In this document: positions 14,948 through 15,391 of the stretch, piece after piece
Layout of the letters: each line of letters begins with the position of its first letter
Position numbering within the stretch: the first letter of the stretch is position 1
DNA from: Campylobacter sp.
GTDB lineage: Bacteria; Campylobacterota; Campylobacteria; Campylobacterales; Campylobacteraceae
Reading direction: 5' to 3'
Length of the DNA: 15,391 bases
NCBI GenBank assembly: GCA_024680445.1
Contig: JAILCJ010000031.1
Location: forward strand, 1-15,391
The notes under the pieces: model-generated
The model's input: only the letters and a program-made list of their open reading frames with translations
What the model was told of the DNA's origin: nothing
Databases searched by the model: none
Position numbers and translations under genes: made by a program

Positions 14948-15316
14948 TTAAATATTTAAAATAGTGTGATTTTTGAAATTTAGCTGTGAAAAACTTGGCG
15001 ATTCTTTGCAACTTCGGGGGTGAATAAAATTTATACTTTGTATTTTGATAAGGACAAATTTACACTTATTTTTATTTTGCTTCTTTTTTGATAAAAGCCC
15101 TAAATTTTGGGATTTTGTTCTTGTGTTATGGCTTAGAAGCTTGGCATTTGGGCATTTTAAACCAAGTTTTATAAAGCTTAAAATTTTATCAAAAACTTCA
15201 TTATCAATTAGAGGTGAATTAATGTGAATAACTTCTTTTGCTTTATACTTAATTTTGATAGTATTTCGCAAAAAATAATTTTTGTCCCAGAAGATTAAAG
15301 TATGGCATTTAGGCAA
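14948..15316 (-). pseudogene. Possible decayed coding fragment, family unknown
   Basis: A 122-codon frame opening at a TTG with no clear ribosome binding site. The first ~75 residues look protein-like (IFWDKNYFLRNT, KEVIHINSPLIDNEVFDKIL, KCPNAKLLSHNTRTKSQNL), with mixed polar and hydrophobic patterning, while the last third is lysine/asparagine-rich and resembles translated non-coding DNA. The frame extends a few codons upstream of the TTG before a stop. I do not recognise the family. It could be a gene remnant, a fragment of a gene cut off by rearrangement, or chance. The adjoining 15317-15391 is A/T-rich with nothing further visible. Confidence 0.25.
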
Positions 15317-15391
15317 AATATTTTTTAAGTTGTTTTGTTAATAAATATAAATTTTTCTAAAAAAAAGAGAAAAAAATCATATAAAAAATAT

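Noticed and set aside
14823..15011. 62-codon minus-strand frame
   Set aside because: AT-rich Lys/Phe/Ile-rich frame crossing an element copy, overlapping the other doubtful frame, with no start signal.

Overview
The window looks like chromosomal DNA from a Campylobacter-type epsilonproteobacterium. The evidence is an AT-rich base composition, a CheA with a fused receiver domain next to CheV and CheW, and a tal-serB-cheW-cheA-cheV-(lpxH-like)-greA-lpxB block with surE and a ThiF/TcdA-type gene beyond it. I remember this order from the Campylobacter jejuni core genome. The species cannot be fixed from the sequence alone; a concisus/mucosalis-like member is my guess.

Layout. Positions 1-165 are a short AT-rich intergenic stretch with four copies of a palindromic element (consensus ATCAAATTTGAT) and a 35-bp imperfect direct repeat. 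From 11724 down to 166 thirteen reading frames lie head to tail on the minus strand with overlaps or gaps of at most about 33 bases: lpxB, greA, argC, an lpxH-like phosphoesterase gene, cheV, cheA, cheW, serB, tal, rplY, pth, an unrecognised 200-codon ORF made largely of the palindromic element, and an lptF/lptG-family permease gene. A short divergent region with -10-like boxes on both strands separates lpxB from surE and a tcdA-like gene on the plus strand. These converge on a minus-strand cation diffusion facilitator (CDF) gene with its own promoter-like sequence. The last ~850 bases (14541-15391) carry no convincing intact gene, more copies of the element, and a possible decayed coding fragment.

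How the genes fit together. The minus-strand cluster mixes envelope building (LpxH-like, LpxB, LptF/G), chemotaxis signalling (CheV, CheA, CheW), translation housekeeping (L25, Pth), transcript elongation (GreA), and amino-acid and central carbon enzymes (ArgC, SerB, Tal). Spacing suggests cotranscription over long stretches, but no common theme covers all of it. Three annotated starts matter: serB begins with TTG, while cheV and argC are best started at an internal ATG placed correctly behind a ribosome binding site.

The most unusual content is the ATCAAATTTGAT element. It occurs as single copies at gene ends, as loose clusters between genes, and as a phased array (spacings 33 and 18 bases) that forms most of the ORF between pth and the permease gene. 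That ORF is tied to both neighbours by ATGA overlaps. The core AAATTT fits RAATTY, the motif whose methylation marks DNA for uptake in C. jejuni, so an uptake-signal role is one testable idea.
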